Counted from the stretch's first letter, positions 10,681 to 21,457 are shown. The stretch: DNA of 64,000 bases from Wyeomyia smithii (GCF_029784165.1 NC_073696.1:192184498-192248497), one strand, 5' to 3'. The notes: a model not told the origin generated them from the letters alone. Numbers and translations are program-made.

Positions 10681-12398
10681 TTTTTTTTTTTTTTGAGAAT
10701 ACACCCGATCTCGAAGATTCAATGCCAAAAATTCTCAATTTTTTCTAACCGCTAAAAAAAGCGAAGCTTTAACCCTTCTGAAAACTTTATCGCTATTCTA
10801 AGACATTTGGTTTCAAAAAAAGTTTGATCGCGATAATTTCATTTCGACAATTTCTGTGCATTTTTTCATCGATCGTATACCTTAGTGAAACTTTGACCGC
10901 TTCGATGCTACTTTGATGTGGAAGTACCATTAAGCCGAAATTTTGCATGCGAACTTTTTCTGAAAAGACTAAGCACCCTACTGCTAAATTGAATTTGAAG
11001 GTCAAGTTCTTTCCATACAACCCATTTGCACTCTAATAAACAGTAATGCAAAACCTTACTATCGATAAAAAATTAAAGATCAAATGTTTTGGAGGGGTCG
11101 AACCCCAAACTCCTTACCCCTTCGCTACGTCACTGATCAAGACTATAATATATCTTGATTTTTGTTACGAACTAAAAAGAGACTGATGCATTTTGGAAAA
11201 GGCCTGTTTAAACATTAAAACATGTTTTGATGTGCAAGTTGGAAATAATTTAATATTAATAATATTGCAACATAGGTATATATAACAAAATTTAAAAGAA
11301 ACATTCTGATCTGTTCCTGCAGAAAACCTAACAAAACTGTTATTTGTAAAAATCAATGGATAAATTTGATAGGGTTTTTGATATTTTAACTATCAACAAG
11401 ATCAAGTTTAAAACACTGTTGGTACAAACAGTTCATTAAATATCAAGTTATGTAGTAAATCCTGATATATTTCGTTGATCAGGATGCTGAATATCGCAAA
11501 CTCGAGGAGTTTGACTTCTACAATAACACATTGTTTGCTGTCGTATAGATATCTGCAATAGTAATATTGACATCAATCCGCTGCATCGAAATAGTCAGTA
11601 GTATAGTCATGGACATAATCTGATTTTGCTTTGTCGCATTCAGTGTTCTGATCCGAAACCACTCTACGTCCTCGGAGTCGTGTGGGTTTATTTGTAAACT
11701 TCCTATCCTCCGGAATTTTGCTCGGGTGCAACAAAAAAAAACGCGAACAGAAGTCTACCGTTGCTTGCTTACGGTACAATGTGCCACGCGGCAATGGCAT
11801 ACATTGTTAGCGCATTGTCGTTTCCAACTTGGTACCGCATCCCGAGTGAGAGATTACAATTTCAAATAAGTTACTTTCATGTGTTGACAATTCGATTTCA
11901 AATTACATCGGCTGAGGCTCCGATGTCAGCGATACCACTATCAGTGCAAAATTCTCAATACAAGGCAATGTCACTTGCCCTGTTGACATATTCGCAGAAG
12001 TAATTAGTATTTGGAAAATAATGTTGCATTTTTTCTTTCCCTTACTAAATAGCTGCTTACTGTGCCACTTCATGGAACCATTCATGATTATGATTACGCA
12101 CCAACATCTGTATTGGTACTTAATTGAAATTTCTACTCAATATGCTATAAAATAATATTATTATTAGCAAAAATTGCTAGTCATGATTAACAGAATAAAT
12201 ATAAACTTGCCTTTTTTCTTGTCTTCATCACATACGAAGAAGCTTTCCTTAACTTATCTTGAACCCTAGTAAAATCGTGTAAATATATCACCTTACACCT
12301 ACAAATTAATTTGTTCTCTAGGACGCTATTAAATTGAATTAATTATTATTCGCAAGCGGTATTCAAAGCAATTAGGTTATCAATATCGGAATACTCAC
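10681..12398. other. No gene seen; lone hAT-like end near 11100-11134
   Basis: The reverse complement of about 11116-11134 begins CAGTGACGTAGCGAAGGGG, the type of terminus seen in hAT elements. No matching left end was found, so this is at most a truncated relic. The rest, which would be intron of the receptor gene, shows no recognisable exon. Confidence 0.35.
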
Positions 12399-12669
12399 GC
12401 ACGAAGATGTTGCTCATGAGTGTCGCTGGTAGACAGAAAACTATCACAAGCACATCGGCCACAGCTAGATTCACGATGAAAAAGTTGGTTACGGTACGCA
12501 TCCGGGGCGCTCGGAACACGACGGCGATTACGAAACTGTTACCCACCAGACCGACCAGGAACACTACGAAATAGGCTACGCAGTACACGACGGTCATGGT
12601 GGCCGAATGGCGGTAGAACAACTCATTATCCTCGTAGAAGCTGGTATCGTTCAGTGCTGTCTCCTGGGC
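12399..12669 (-). CDS. SIFaR: SIFamide-receptor-like GPCR, exon encoding TM1-TM2
   Basis: This minus-strand internal exon encodes 90 residues plus one base of the next codon. It begins after an acceptor (TTTATTTTCAG, 12670-12680) and ends at a GTGAGT donor (12393-12398). Residues 1-16 include an NDT glycosylation sequon (N7), expected for an extracellular N-terminus. TM1 spans about 26-50 with the conserved Asn at 44; TM2 spans about 62-85 with the LAxAD Asp at 72 and a Pro at 81. The intracellular loop RAPRMRTVTN and the run FCLPATLMSNIFV match what I know of insect SIFamide receptors, G-protein-coupled receptors for the neuropeptide SIFamide at the plasma membrane. Phase 1 at the 3' end fits a split Pro codon after NIFV. 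TM3-TM7 exons are not in the window. A related RFamide-type receptor is the alternative. Confidence 0.85.
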
Positions 12670-13121
12670 CTGAAAATAAATTCCAATGGAGCAACCATGA
12701 GCTACCGTTCTGTATCAACTTACGAACACGTGTCACTATATTTGTGTAAAAAAAATCAAACATCATCAACAATCAAACAAACATTTGATTATAGTTTTAA
12801 GCTACTATCTGGTCAGTTAGAAAAAATGTAACAGGAGCTATCAGTTTGTTATGTTTAAAAGTTGAAAAGTATGTGTATTAGACACGACCGCAAGTTGACG
12901 TAGAATTACAATAGCCTGTCAATGTGTTTCTTACAATGGGAAGTACACGCGATTGGAGTTAATCGATTTGATGGCCTGATGCGGTAAATTCCAGTAATAA
13001 TTTTCTTTCTTAAAAAAGAGTGTTTTAAATTATGTATTACACCGAGGAGAAGCGTTGTGAATTTACCTTTAAATCGTTAAAAAATAATGGTTGCTTGAAT
13101 ACAGTTGTCTGTAAAGCACCT
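12670..13121. other. Intron sequence, no gene seen
   Basis: Sequence just upstream of the receptor exon on the minus strand. A phrase ACGACCGCAAGTTGACGTAG near 12886-12905 recurs in similar form near 28520-28545, so a dispersed repeat end may lie here. Nothing coding was recognised. Confidence 0.4.
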
Positions 13122-13388
13122 ACAACATAAGATCGCACGCTAGCCTGGAAGGCTAATAGCGGTCTCGATCAACTAGATAAGTTGAGAGAATTCGTTATCG
13201 ATCATGTTTTTTGGCACATTTTGCATGTTGTAGGATAAGTACAACGATACACCGTGCCCAGTGCTGAGTCGAGAAAATTTTCAGTTCGAAAAGATCCTCA
13301 ACCTGATCGGGAATCGATCCCGATATCACAACCGTGTGGGAGAGCTATCCGACCGACATCGCTAACCACAGAACCACGGGGACTGGTG
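13122..13388 (-). mobile_element. tRNA-derived SINE, family A, copy 2
   Basis: Reverse-oriented full copy of the SINE at 49-318. It reads inward from GTCCCCGTGGTTCTGTGG at about 13383 through an A-box, a B-box-like GGATCGATTCCC and the body, to an (ACA)n-type tail at 13122. AAGCACCT flanks it on both sides (13114-13121 and 13389-13396), an 8-bp TSD. One B-box base differs from copy 1. Confidence 0.8.
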
Positions 13389-14053
13389 AAGCACCTCTTC
13401 ATCCTAAAAAACAGCATGGGTAGAATTGGATTTTGCTCAATGGAAAATTTTGAATTTTAATTCGCGACAAAAAGATGAATTTTGAAAGACTCGATGAGTA
13501 GAAAATGGTGTAAGGGTTTGATAAAAAAGTAGGCACTGGATAAGGAAACGTTATTTCACTTTGAATGATTGAAGACAAAGCATCACTATGCAACAAAGAG
13601 ACACTTTTACTTGTTTGTTTATGTACCCTTCCTCACCAGGAAAAGTCATGTTTCAGTTTTAGTGTTTTAACTTTTGAGGCACTTTTGAGAAGCACAAATA
13701 TTGTTAGCAAGGTATGCAGCATTTCCATATTCGCAATATAAACGTGGGATCACGTCTGTGTTTTCCATATTGGAATGCATTTTGTAAAATTGATAATGAA
13801 ACTGGCAAATATTGCGTCTAATTTCAAACGATAATAACAGCATAACCACATTTGATGTCTCGAAGATAAAAGTTTTTCGGATAGTCTAAAACAATTAATT
13901 GTGTACCAAACAAAGTGAAACAAATTGTAACGGCATAAAAATTATTTTTCGAATAAAATAAATGTTCGTTCGTTCCTAAATATACAAACTTTTAGAAGAG
14001 TAAGAACCGGCGAATACTTGTGATTCTTTAGTCCATTTAATAAGATATATTTA
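13389..14053. other. No gene seen
   Basis: AT-rich with short open frames only. Nothing recognised. Confidence 0.5.
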
Positions 14054-14245
14054 CCCTCCCAGCTGGTCTCAAGGTTCGATTGCGGCCTAACAAGTCAGTC
14101 GTCGTAGGTTCGAATCTCGACTCGGGAGAAACTGTTAGTGTCAATAGGATCGTAGCGCCAGCCTCGCAATTGTCCTGTACACTTAACAGTTGGCTGCGAA
14201 CAGAAGGTCGAGTTCCGAATCGGAATGTAGCATCAAGGCTTTGCT
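14054..14245 (+). mobile_element. tRNA-derived SINE, family B, full copy
   Basis: A tRNA-like head carries a B-box GGTTCGAATCTCG near 14107-14119, followed by a short body ending CAAGGCTTTGC. The flanks match as TTTAATAAGATWTATTTA (14036-14053 and 14246-14263, one mismatch), an 18-bp TSD proving retroposition. A truncated relative is at 8999-9145. Confidence 0.8.
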
Positions 14246-14308
14246 TTTAATAAGATTTATTTAATAAGATGATTTTTTTTTATTTTCAACTCAACAAATA
14301 ATATAGTA

Positions 14309-14550
14309 GGGTAAACGCTCCCATATTCATCTCAGTACCTATATTCATCTCGTCACGCCTTTTTGATCAATTTATCGTCAAATTTTACCATATTTTTAAC
14401 GTAAAACTTTTAGCTACTTGAGAAAATCGAGAAGCAAATAGATTTACTTTCAAAAATTTTTAGAAATTTGACGGTATATTGGACAAATGAGAGAAATAAG
14501 ATGAATATAGGTGCACCAACCTGTTGAGATGAATAATGGAGCGATTACCC
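14309..14550. mobile_element. MITE with GGGTAA ends and TA duplication
   Basis: Left end GGGTAAACGCTCC followed by ATATTCATCTCA. The right end in reverse complement is GGGTAATCGCTCC followed by ATTATTCATCTCA. TA flanks both ends (14307-14308 and 14551-14552). The 242-base interior is non-coding. Confidence 0.8.
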
Positions 14551-15112
14551 TATATGAGCTGTCTTCGAAGTACAGCAACTTTTGCTTCTTTGGAATTGTT
14601 GATTGCTACGATTTTTTGCTGGAACTTGTTGATCGTTTTGTTCAACATAGCTTGTCATGTTTGCCTATTCCGGTTTCGACATTATTCAAATAATGAATTC
14701 GTTTTATTCAGAGTTAAATAGAAGCACCGGTTTTGGCCATAGCACCAGTTTTCGCCATGATAGAATAAAATCGATAATTGTGAAAAAGTATCTTGAATTA
14801 CTCCTGTTTCGAAGTTACCTATTGAAACTGCTGATGTTATTCGACAAATACATTACTTACTTTAGCAAACAAATATGCGTGTTTCACTTTTAAAGGAACT
14901 AAATATACTCTCCCAGGTTTACTGTACAGTCTAACGTTTAGGTAATTTGCAAGCTATTTTTGGTAGAGCATAATCTTGTTTAAGTTTGTTCATTTCTATA
15001 GCAAATATTGTTACCAGCACCAGGCACAACTTATTACAGCACATGGATAAAAAAATAGGCATTATGGTATGATTTTTCTCTGCAATATCAAAAATAACGA
15101 AAGCTTCCAAAA
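14551..15112. other. No gene seen; possible MITE relic
   Basis: A phrase AGCACCGGTTTTGGCCATAG near 14722-14741 reappears as its reverse complement near 26180-26200, so it is probably an end of a dispersed GGTTTTGGCC-type MITE. Otherwise unremarkable AT-rich sequence. The left TSD of the I element is 15101-15112. Confidence 0.4.
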
Positions 15113-15606
15113 TCATTCCACGTCGAACACTCGACAGAAACGGACGTGCAAAGTGGTCGTTCTATTACAATCCGGTCCGTGTGTACGAATAGCCAAACAA
15201 AAGAGTGTATTATTCGCGCTAAAGGCCAACTAGATTGTGAGTTGTGTCGCTACGTTCTGTACTCGGCTCGCAACTTTGGCTGTATTGGTGCAAAATACCA
15301 GCTGCAGTTTTGATCTGTGCACAGTGAATAGATCTTTCTAATTCAAGGCCATCAGTTGACAGTCGAGTCGTGCGCTGTGCTGAGTGATCTCACACCCGGC
15401 TCACTGCTGCTGGCTGTATTGGTGCTGCTGTACTGGTGCTGCTGGCTGCTTTGGGTGCTTTTACCCATGCTGAGCAACCTAAGCTGAACAGCTAAAGCCC
15501 TTTGTCTCCCCGGGACCGCCGTTAGGCATTACTTCAGGGAGAGGGCCCGTCGTGCTTATCGCACTTACCTCTATGGGTAGCAGAGCAGCCTATACAGGCC
15601 AGTTAG

Positions 15607-18603
15607 TTAACCGTTAACTAACTGGGGCACGTCGATGGTTTCCCGTCGATTGGTGCCCTGCAAAATACTAACGATCTGTGATGCTGCCGTGATGACCGCA
15701 TCCCAGATTTCCCTATTTTCGCACATCCTACGCACTATATTCTCTGGCGTGGTGTCCATCCCACTTATTGCCAGCATTTCGTACCGTACCCGCTCGAAGC
15801 GCGGACATGTGAAGAACACATGCTCTGCGCTTTCTTCCGCACCCGTACAAGCGGGGCACATAGGGGACTCGGCGTACCCGAACCTATGCAGGTACTGCCT
15901 AAAGCAGCCATGGCCTGACAGGATCTGTGTTAGATGGAAGGTTACTTCCCCATGGCGCCTATTAATCCAGCCTGCTAACTCTGGAATGAGTCGGTGTGTC
16001 CATCTACCTTTTGTAGTGTTGGACCACTCCCGCTGCCACCTGGCCATTGAGGATGACCGTATGGTGTTGCGAATACCCCTCGTGTCGCGTTGGTCGAAGC
16101 ATTCTACATCCTCTTTGACGATGATGCTGATGGGCATCATGCCAGCCAGGACGCAAACCGCCTCGTACGACACTGTTCGGTATGCGCACGCGACCCTTAG
16201 GCACATTAGCCTGTACGTACTCTCGAGTTTGCCGCGATGGCACGAGGTACTCAATACCTTGGACCACACTGGTCCTCCATACCTGAGTATGGACGTGGTC
16301 ACGCTAGCAAGGACTTTGCGCCTGCTGCTACGAACCGCTGAGCTGTTTGCCATCATGCGAGACAGCGCTGCCACAGCCATGGAAGCTTTCTTGCAGGTGT
16401 AATCGACGTGGCTCCCGAACGTGAGCTTGTCGTCGATCATAGCCCCCAGAAGCTTCAACGAGCGTTTTGAGGCGATAGTGCATGTACCGGCACTAATCGA
16501 TGCCTCCTGCTCAGACTTTCTGTTATTAACAACAATAACTTCAGTCTTATGGTGCGCTAGCTCCAGTTTCCTGGAGTGCATCCAGTCTTCCACTACGCGT
16601 ATTGATAGCGCGGCCTTTAACTCTACCTCTCTAATAGACTCGCCATAGACCTCAAGAGTTATGTCATCGGCGAAGCCCACGATCACCACCCCTGGAGGGA
16701 GTGTTAGTTTTAACACGCCGTCATACATAGCGTTCCACAGTACCGGACCCAGGATGGAACCTTGCGGTACACCTGCGGTAACTGGAATGCTTTTCTGACC
16801 CTCGTTTGTGTTATACACTAGCACTCGATTCTGAAAGTAGTTGCCTAGAATTTCGTACAGCGACGTCGGCACTCTGAGACTCTGTAGCGCTAAGGCTATG
16901 GAGTCCCAGCTGGCACTGTTAAACGCGTTCTTCACGTCAAGCGTGACGATCGCGCAGTAACGAATGCCCCTCCTCTTGCGTTGGATTGCAACCTCAGCCG
17001 TTCTAGTGACGGAGAGAATCGCATCCACCGTGGACCTACCTTTTCGAAAACCGAACTGGTTGCTTGATAGACCGTTTTCACTTTCTGTATATTTCACCAG
17101 TCTATTGAGGATTACCCTCTCAAGCACCTTGCCCGCCGTGTCCAGCAGGCAGATTGGTCTGTATGCCGATGGGTCACCTGGTGGTTTCCCAACCTTCGGC
17201 AACAGCACCAGCCTCTGGCGCTTCCACACGTCCGGGAAGAGGCAGTCGTCAAGGCATTTCTGCATGACCGCCCTGAACAACCCGGGGGCTTCTTTGATGG
17301 CCGTCTTGATGGCCAAGTTCGGGATTCCGTCTGGTCCCGGAGCCTTGCCTACCTTCAGGGAGTTTGCGATCTCGATCAATTCATCTTCCGTCACCCTTAC
17401 CGCATCGTCAGCCTCTGCACGGCTGCCGTCACTCACGGTAGGTGGTGACTCGACAGCCGGAGGCCAGGGACTTGGTTCGTGTCTTGGGAAGAGGCCCTGA
17501 ATGATCGTTTCTAGCATCGCTGGTGATTGTTCGGCCGGGGCTAGCGCACCTCTAGTCTTGGTCATAACGATCCTGTAGGCGTCACCCCACGGGTTCGAAT
17601 TGGCACTGGCGCAGAGTCGTTCGAAACAGGCTCGTTTGCTGGCTCTGATTGCGCTCTTAAGCGTTGCCTTAGCGGATCTGAATGCGACACCGCGTTCCGC
17701 TCTTTGGTCGTCGGAACGTGCGCGCTGCATCCTCCGTCTTGCACGGAGGCATGCATTGCGCAGGCCTGCTATCGTATCGCTCCACCAGTATGTCGGTGGC
17801 CTACCCTCTCTAGGCGGACGAGACCTAGGCATCGTGGCGTCGCACGCCCATGACAGCATCGAATTTAGATGGTCCACATCCGGGAGCAGTTCACCCCCTT
17901 CGTGCTTCCATCTAATTGCCTGCCCAAAAACATCTGCATCGAAATGCAGTGTTTTCCAGCCGTAGAAGGATGGAATATTGGCCCTACTCGTTGCTTGCTT
18001 CCGCACGCCTACCTCATAGCGGATCGATTGGTGATCGCTATTCGTGTAGCTGTCGTCTACCCTCCAGTTCGTGATCAGTCCCGGGCTGCAGAACGTCACA
18101 TCGATAATCGATTCGGCACCGTTTCTGCTGTAGGTGCACTTTGTACCAACGTTAGCCAAGTCTAAGTTGAGCTTTGCCAAAGCTTCCAACAAGACCTGGC
18201 CCCTCTGGTTTGTACAGCGACTCCCCCACTCGACAGCCCAAGCGTTGAAGTCACCCGCAACCACCAACGGCCGTAGGCCCGTCAGTTCCACGGTTGCTTG
18301 ATCGACCATCTGCGCGAACGTTTCGGTAGACCAACTTGGCGGAGCATAGCAACTGCAGTAGAATACTCCATCCACTTTGGCAATAACGTACCCCTCTCTG
18401 GAGGTCGACACAATCTCCTGAACCGGGGACCTGCCTGTCGTGCAAATGGCCGTCTTCCCAGACTTGTCCGATACCCAGTTACCGTTTCCGGTTGGGATAC
18501 GGTATGGGTCCGAGACGATGGCCACGTCCGACAACGACTCAGCAGCCGCTTGGTGTAGCAGCTGCTGCGCCGCATAGCAGTGATTCAGGTTTAACTGTAT
18601 CAC
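15607..18603 (-). CDS. R1-clade ORF2: APE endonuclease and reverse transcriptase
   Basis: This frame of about 1000 codons encodes the enzyme that nicks target DNA and reverse-transcribes the element RNA in place. Residues 1-200 form an APE-type endonuclease (GDFN at 117-120, SDH at 189-191). The RT motifs follow: GKAPGPDGIP, RPICLLDTAGK, QFGFRKGRST, TLDVKNAFNSASW, GVPQGSILGP, and the catalytic FADD near 643-646. A C-terminal Cys-His motif (CPAC...H....C) sits near 910-930, and the frame stops with TAA. The frame opens after a TAA at 18619-18621, and the only start-like codons are non-AUG (CTG, GTG). The first in-frame ATG is about residue 98, inside the endonuclease. ORF1 ends at 18606-18608, so translation probably depends on coupling or frameshifting. 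The usual catalytic Glu of the SEPY-like motif is Asp here (SDPY, 31-34). Confidence 0.9.
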   Translation of the reverse strand: MIQLNLNHCYAAQQLLHQAAAESLSDVAIVSDPYRIPTGNGNWVSDKSGKTAICTTGRSPVQEIVSTSREGYVIAKVDGVFYCSCYAPPSWSTETFAQMVDQATVELTGLRPLVVAGDFNAWAVEWGSRCTNQRGQVLLEALAKLNLDLANVGTKCTYSRNGAESIIDVTFCSPGLITNWRVDDSYTNSDHQSIRYEVGVRKQATSRANIPSFYGWKTLHFDADVFGQAIRWKHEGGELLPDVDHLNSMLSWACDATMPRSRPPREGRPPTYWWSDTIAGLRNACLRARRRMQRARSDDQRAERGVAFRSAKATLKSAIRASKRACFERLCASANSNPWGDAYRIVMTKTRGALAPAEQSPAMLETIIQGLFPRHEPSPWPPAVESPPTVSDGSRAEADDAVRVTEDELIEIANSLKVGKAPGPDGIPNLAIKTAIKEAPGLFRAVMQKCLDDCLFPDVWKRQRLVLLPKVGKPPGDPSAYRPICLLDTAGKVLERVILNRLVKYTESENGLSSNQFGFRKGRSTVDAILSVTRTAEVAIQRKRRGIRYCAIVTLDVKNAFNSASWDSIALALQSLRVPTSLYEILGNYFQNRVLVYNTNEGQKSIPVTAGVPQGSILGPVLWNAMYDGVLKLTLPPGVVIVGFADDITLEVYGESIREVELKAALSIRVVEDWMHSRKLELAHHKTEVIVVNNRKSEQEASISAGTCTIASKRSLKLLGAMIDDKLTFGSHVDYTCKKASMAVAALSRMMANSSAVRSSRRKVLASVTTSILRYGGPVWSKVLSTSCHRGKLESTYRLMCLRVACAYRTVSYEAVCVLAGMMPISIIVKEDVECFDQRDTRGIRNTIRSSSMARWQREWSNTTKGRWTHRLIPELAGWINRRHGEVTFHLTQILSGHGCFRQYLHRFGYAESPMCPACTGAEESAEHVFFTCPRFERVRYEMLAISGMDTTPENIVRRMCENREIWDAVITAASQIVSILQGTNRRETIDVPQLVNG

Positions 18604-18605
18604 CC

Positions 18606-20159
18606 TCAGGCCTGCGGCTTAGTAGCCGGCCGTGCAGCCGGACACTTGGGGCCTCCCATGGCGTGTTTGGCGTCCCGTTTACCGGTACATACCAGACACT
18701 TGGGAGGTGCACCGCAGTCCCGTGCCTTGTGGCCTGCGCCACCGCAGCGGCGGCATAAATTGGACCTGTCGGGCCCTTTGCACGACCAGGATTTATGCCC
18801 CCGCTCAAAGCACCTGAAGCAAACGTCAGGCTGTTGGAAGGTGCCCAGAGGGCAGACCGACCAACCCACCTTCAACGTGGCCTTCTTCAGGGCCTTGTTA
18901 CCCTCCGTTAGTGGAAGCTTTATGGTGGCAACCTGGGTGCCGGCCGGGCCCCTGCGGAGACGAACTGCCTCTGCGGTTACTACCACTCCACACTCACGTT
19001 CGAAGGCTTGTGCTATGTCACACCCTTCGGTGATCTCGTCCAGGTTTTTAAGCTGGAGAGTCACTTCAGGAGTGAGGGCTCGGATTTTAACCTCCTCGCC
19101 TAGCACTTCCTGGGCCGTCTTTTTATAGGCACAGCCCTTGCCCTTCGCCTCTTTGCGGAGTTCGAGGATCATCTCGCCGGTGCGTGACCGACGAATTGTC
19201 CTGACGTCCGTGCCGAGGTCTTTGAGCTTGGGATCGCCTCTCATGGCCTTCAAGACTTCGGCGTACTTAGACGCATCGGTCTTGAAAATGAGGGCGTCAC
19301 CCTTGCTCCGCCTACTCGCCCCTTGCGGCTTCTTATTGCGGTCGCCGCGCTTCGCGCGTCGTTCCCGCTTCTGCCGCTTCTTATTCACCACGGTAGTCCA
19401 ATCCGTGGCTACGCCGTTTGCCGGTTCGCCGTTTGCTGGTTCTTTGCTCGGCTGGACCGACGAGCCAGCTTCATGGCTGTCACCGAACAACCGCCTCCGT
19501 TGCGTCCTGGGGGCCGTTTCCCCCGGAGAGCCCCTCGCACGTTTGCCAGTCGGTTCGGTTGAACAGACTTCGGCAAGCGATGCTGCAGCTGTTTGTGTGT
19601 ATTTAGACACAGCTGCAGCACTCCCTTTTTCAGGCTGGTTGAGCCTCGCCTCTAGCGCAAGTGCCTTGCTTTCGGCATCATTAGCCCGTTTAAGGGCTTG
19701 CGAAAGCTCGGACTTCGCGCTGCATACGTTCATACGTAACAACAGAAGACATTGTTTCAGGTCTTTTGAAATGTTGCTACGTTCGTCCGTGAACTTGAGT
19801 ATTTCATCAAGTTGTACGGACACCGCCTCCACGCTTGGGAACTTATTCATGTGACTTTCTACCGCAGAGAGTAGCATAGCCCCAGATATCTGTTCCCGCT
19901 CCTTGGCGGTTTTAGGTGTTTCCACCTTGCCACCAGTCTTCGCCGTTCCGGTTGGTGCTGGCTTAGGCGTGCCCGCCTTTGCCCCAACTCGGAACTCCCC
20001 TGTCGGTGTCGCAAAAGGTGTACCAACCTGTGCGCCGCCTTTACCGGCATCGGCCAGTCTCGGTGGAGACCGGGCGATGCCCCGCCTGGCAAACGGGTTT
20101 ACTAACCCGTCCGCCCCATCCACTACCTTCGCCTCTTCGTCGATTTTAATAGTAAACAT
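18606..20159 (-). CDS. R1-clade ORF1: gag-like nucleic-acid-binding protein
   Basis: This 517-residue protein starts with ATG (MFTIKIDEEAK) and ends with TGA. In non-LTR elements ORF1 protein binds element RNA and forms the ribonucleoprotein carried to the nucleus. The first 90 residues are rich in Pro, Gly, Thr and Ala. Residues about 95-178 are charged and helical and could form a coiled coil. A strongly basic stretch near 258-290 (KKRQKRERRAKRGDRNKK) could be a nuclear signal. Three zinc knuckles sit at the C-terminus: CFRC...C (447-460), CRRC...C (469-482) and CLVC...C (488-506, with longer spacing). ORF2 lies immediately downstream in the -1 frame. Intact throughout. Confidence 0.9.
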   Translation of the reverse strand: MFTIKIDEEAKVVDGADGLVNPFARRGIARSPPRLADAGKGGAQVGTPFATPTGEFRVGAKAGTPKPAPTGTAKTGGKVETPKTAKEREQISGAMLLSAVESHMNKFPSVEAVSVQLDEILKFTDERSNISKDLKQCLLLLRMNVCSAKSELSQALKRANDAESKALALEARLNQPEKGSAAAVSKYTQTAAASLAEVCSTEPTGKRARGSPGETAPRTQRRRLFGDSHEAGSSVQPSKEPANGEPANGVATDWTTVVNKKRQKRERRAKRGDRNKKPQGASRRSKGDALIFKTDASKYAEVLKAMRGDPKLKDLGTDVRTIRRSRTGEMILELRKEAKGKGCAYKKTAQEVLGEEVKIRALTPEVTLQLKNLDEITEGCDIAQAFERECGVVVTAEAVRLRRGPAGTQVATIKLPLTEGNKALKKATLKVGWSVCPLGTFQQPDVCFRCFERGHKSWSCKGPDRSNLCRRCGGAGHKARDCGAPPKCLVCTGKRDAKHAMGGPKCPAARPATKPQA

Positions 20160-20841
20160 TTTGGTTAAAAGGGTCCCCCTTCCAGCCGCTATCCTTGGTC
20201 ATGGTGGAGTGGTCGCCTATATGGTCCCATGGTGGCCTATGCCGGAGCAGTGAGGTCATGGCTAGTGAAGGTCGCCATAGCCCCTCATGAGCAACTATGA
20301 CGCCTCCCGACCGGCGTAAGTCAGGAAAGGGCATCTGATCCCACTCCTGCCTGATTCCCATCAGGCAATGACCGCGGAACGTACTGGAAGGCCTGCCAGG
20401 TTTTACGGGACGGAGACCCCTGCAGCCGTATGCCACCTCGCCGTTTCAAGCCGTTGTCACGCGACTTTACTAAGGGAGCTCGGTGCAGGTGCCAGCCCTA
20501 CGTCGTGGTATAAAATCGTATTCCCTCTCAAAAACCTAAAAAACACACAGCGACCAGTACACCATAATTGGGACCTTACTGGTATCAGCCCCAATAGGCA
20601 GGTTAGTGCATTTGGATGATGGGAGCGGCACTACTCGCTCCGTCGAAGCTGTTTACGGGTGGCCGTGGCTTTTACGGGGAATCGACTGCCCAATGCCCGA
20701 AACCCCACCACTCCCTAGGCAAGCTCCCGCTGCCGGTCCAGGACTAATTGATGCTATCACACACCTATCGGTGGTCACGCACGCGTGCATGGCCTCGACG
20801 GTCGCCAGGCGTCGACCCGTGGTGGCCTGCAGCTCGGCCAA
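20160..20841 (-). other. R1 element 5'UTR
   Basis: GC-richer, non-coding leader between the right TSD and the ORF1 ATG on the minus strand. It should contain the internal promoter that non-LTR elements use, but no specific core motif is certain. Confidence 0.6.
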
Positions 20842-20953
20842 TGGCTGCTTTGGGTGCAGCTTCGAACGATCGGACAACCACTGCTGGAAGGAAGAAGTAA
20901 ATAGGTACGTGTTCTTGTCGGCGCTAGTGCGCTAGTGCGCTACATTTAGCGCG

Positions 20954-21457
20954 ATGGATATAGATCCCTCGCCTCCCGTGCCACCATCCCCGAACCCCCC
21001 TGACCCTGACCCTTCTGTTACACCCTCCCCTGTTCATTCTCCAGTCCCCCCTCGCCCCAGGCTTTACCCGGACGGATCTCAACAGGGCAGCTATACTGTT
21101 TATTTTCGTCCAAAGGCAGGAGTGAATTCAAAGCGATTAAACATACTGCAAATTTCTAAAGACCTGACGAAAGGGTACAAGGCCGTGACCGAAATTTCCA
21201 AGGCCCGACCTAACAAGCTCCGTGTCGTGGTCAGTGATCTGGCACAGGCCAATGCTATCGCTTGCTCTGAGCTCTTCACACGCGAGTATCGCGTTTACAT
21301 ACCCGCACGAGACGTTGAGATCGACGGTGTCATAACCGATTCGAGGCCTTCCAGAAGGGAGGTATACCTGGCGACTATTTACGGTATTCGGAGCTTGATA
21401 CCAAGCTTAAAAGTTTGGCTAAAGCAAAGAAACGCGGATATTGGCGTCGGTTCGTGA
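20954..21457 (+). pseudogene. I-element ORF1, N-terminal part, fused by deletion
   Basis: Starts with ATG and a Pro-rich leader (MDIDPSPPVPPSP), then a conserved block from SYTVYFRPKAG to REYRVYIPARDVEIDGV that matches the second copy at 58161-59234. After about residue 130 the sequence jumps near 21343 to the middle of ORF2, out of frame, and ends 37 codons later. The zinc-knuckle half of ORF1, the ORF1-ORF2 spacer and the endonuclease domain are gone. By comparison with copy 2, about 1.9 kb is missing. Non-functional. Confidence 0.85.

Larger units (their letters stand above)
15459..20841 (-). mobile_element. Complete R1-clade non-LTR retrotransposon
   Basis: A 16-bp TSD, TGGCTGCTTTGGGTGC (15443-15458 and 20842-20857), brackets 5383 bases. 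On the minus strand the layout is 5'UTR of about 680 bases, ORF1 (gag-like), ORF2 (endonuclease plus RT), a 148-base 3'UTR and a short A-tail. Both frames are uninterrupted, so the insertion is probably young. It lies in the 5'UTR of an I element, not in 28S rDNA, so it belongs to the dispersed members of the R1 clade. The two elements are in opposite orientation. Confidence 0.88.

Noticed and set aside
15635..17500. Long plus-strand open frames opposite the R1 element (15635-16402 and 16964-17500)
   Set aside because: They are antisense to the intact R1 ORF2, show no domains, and follow the GC-rich codon pattern of the opposite strand.
18646..19854. Plus-strand open frames of 160 and 238 codons opposite R1 ORF1
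   Set aside because: Shadows of the gag-like ORF with no recognised motif.
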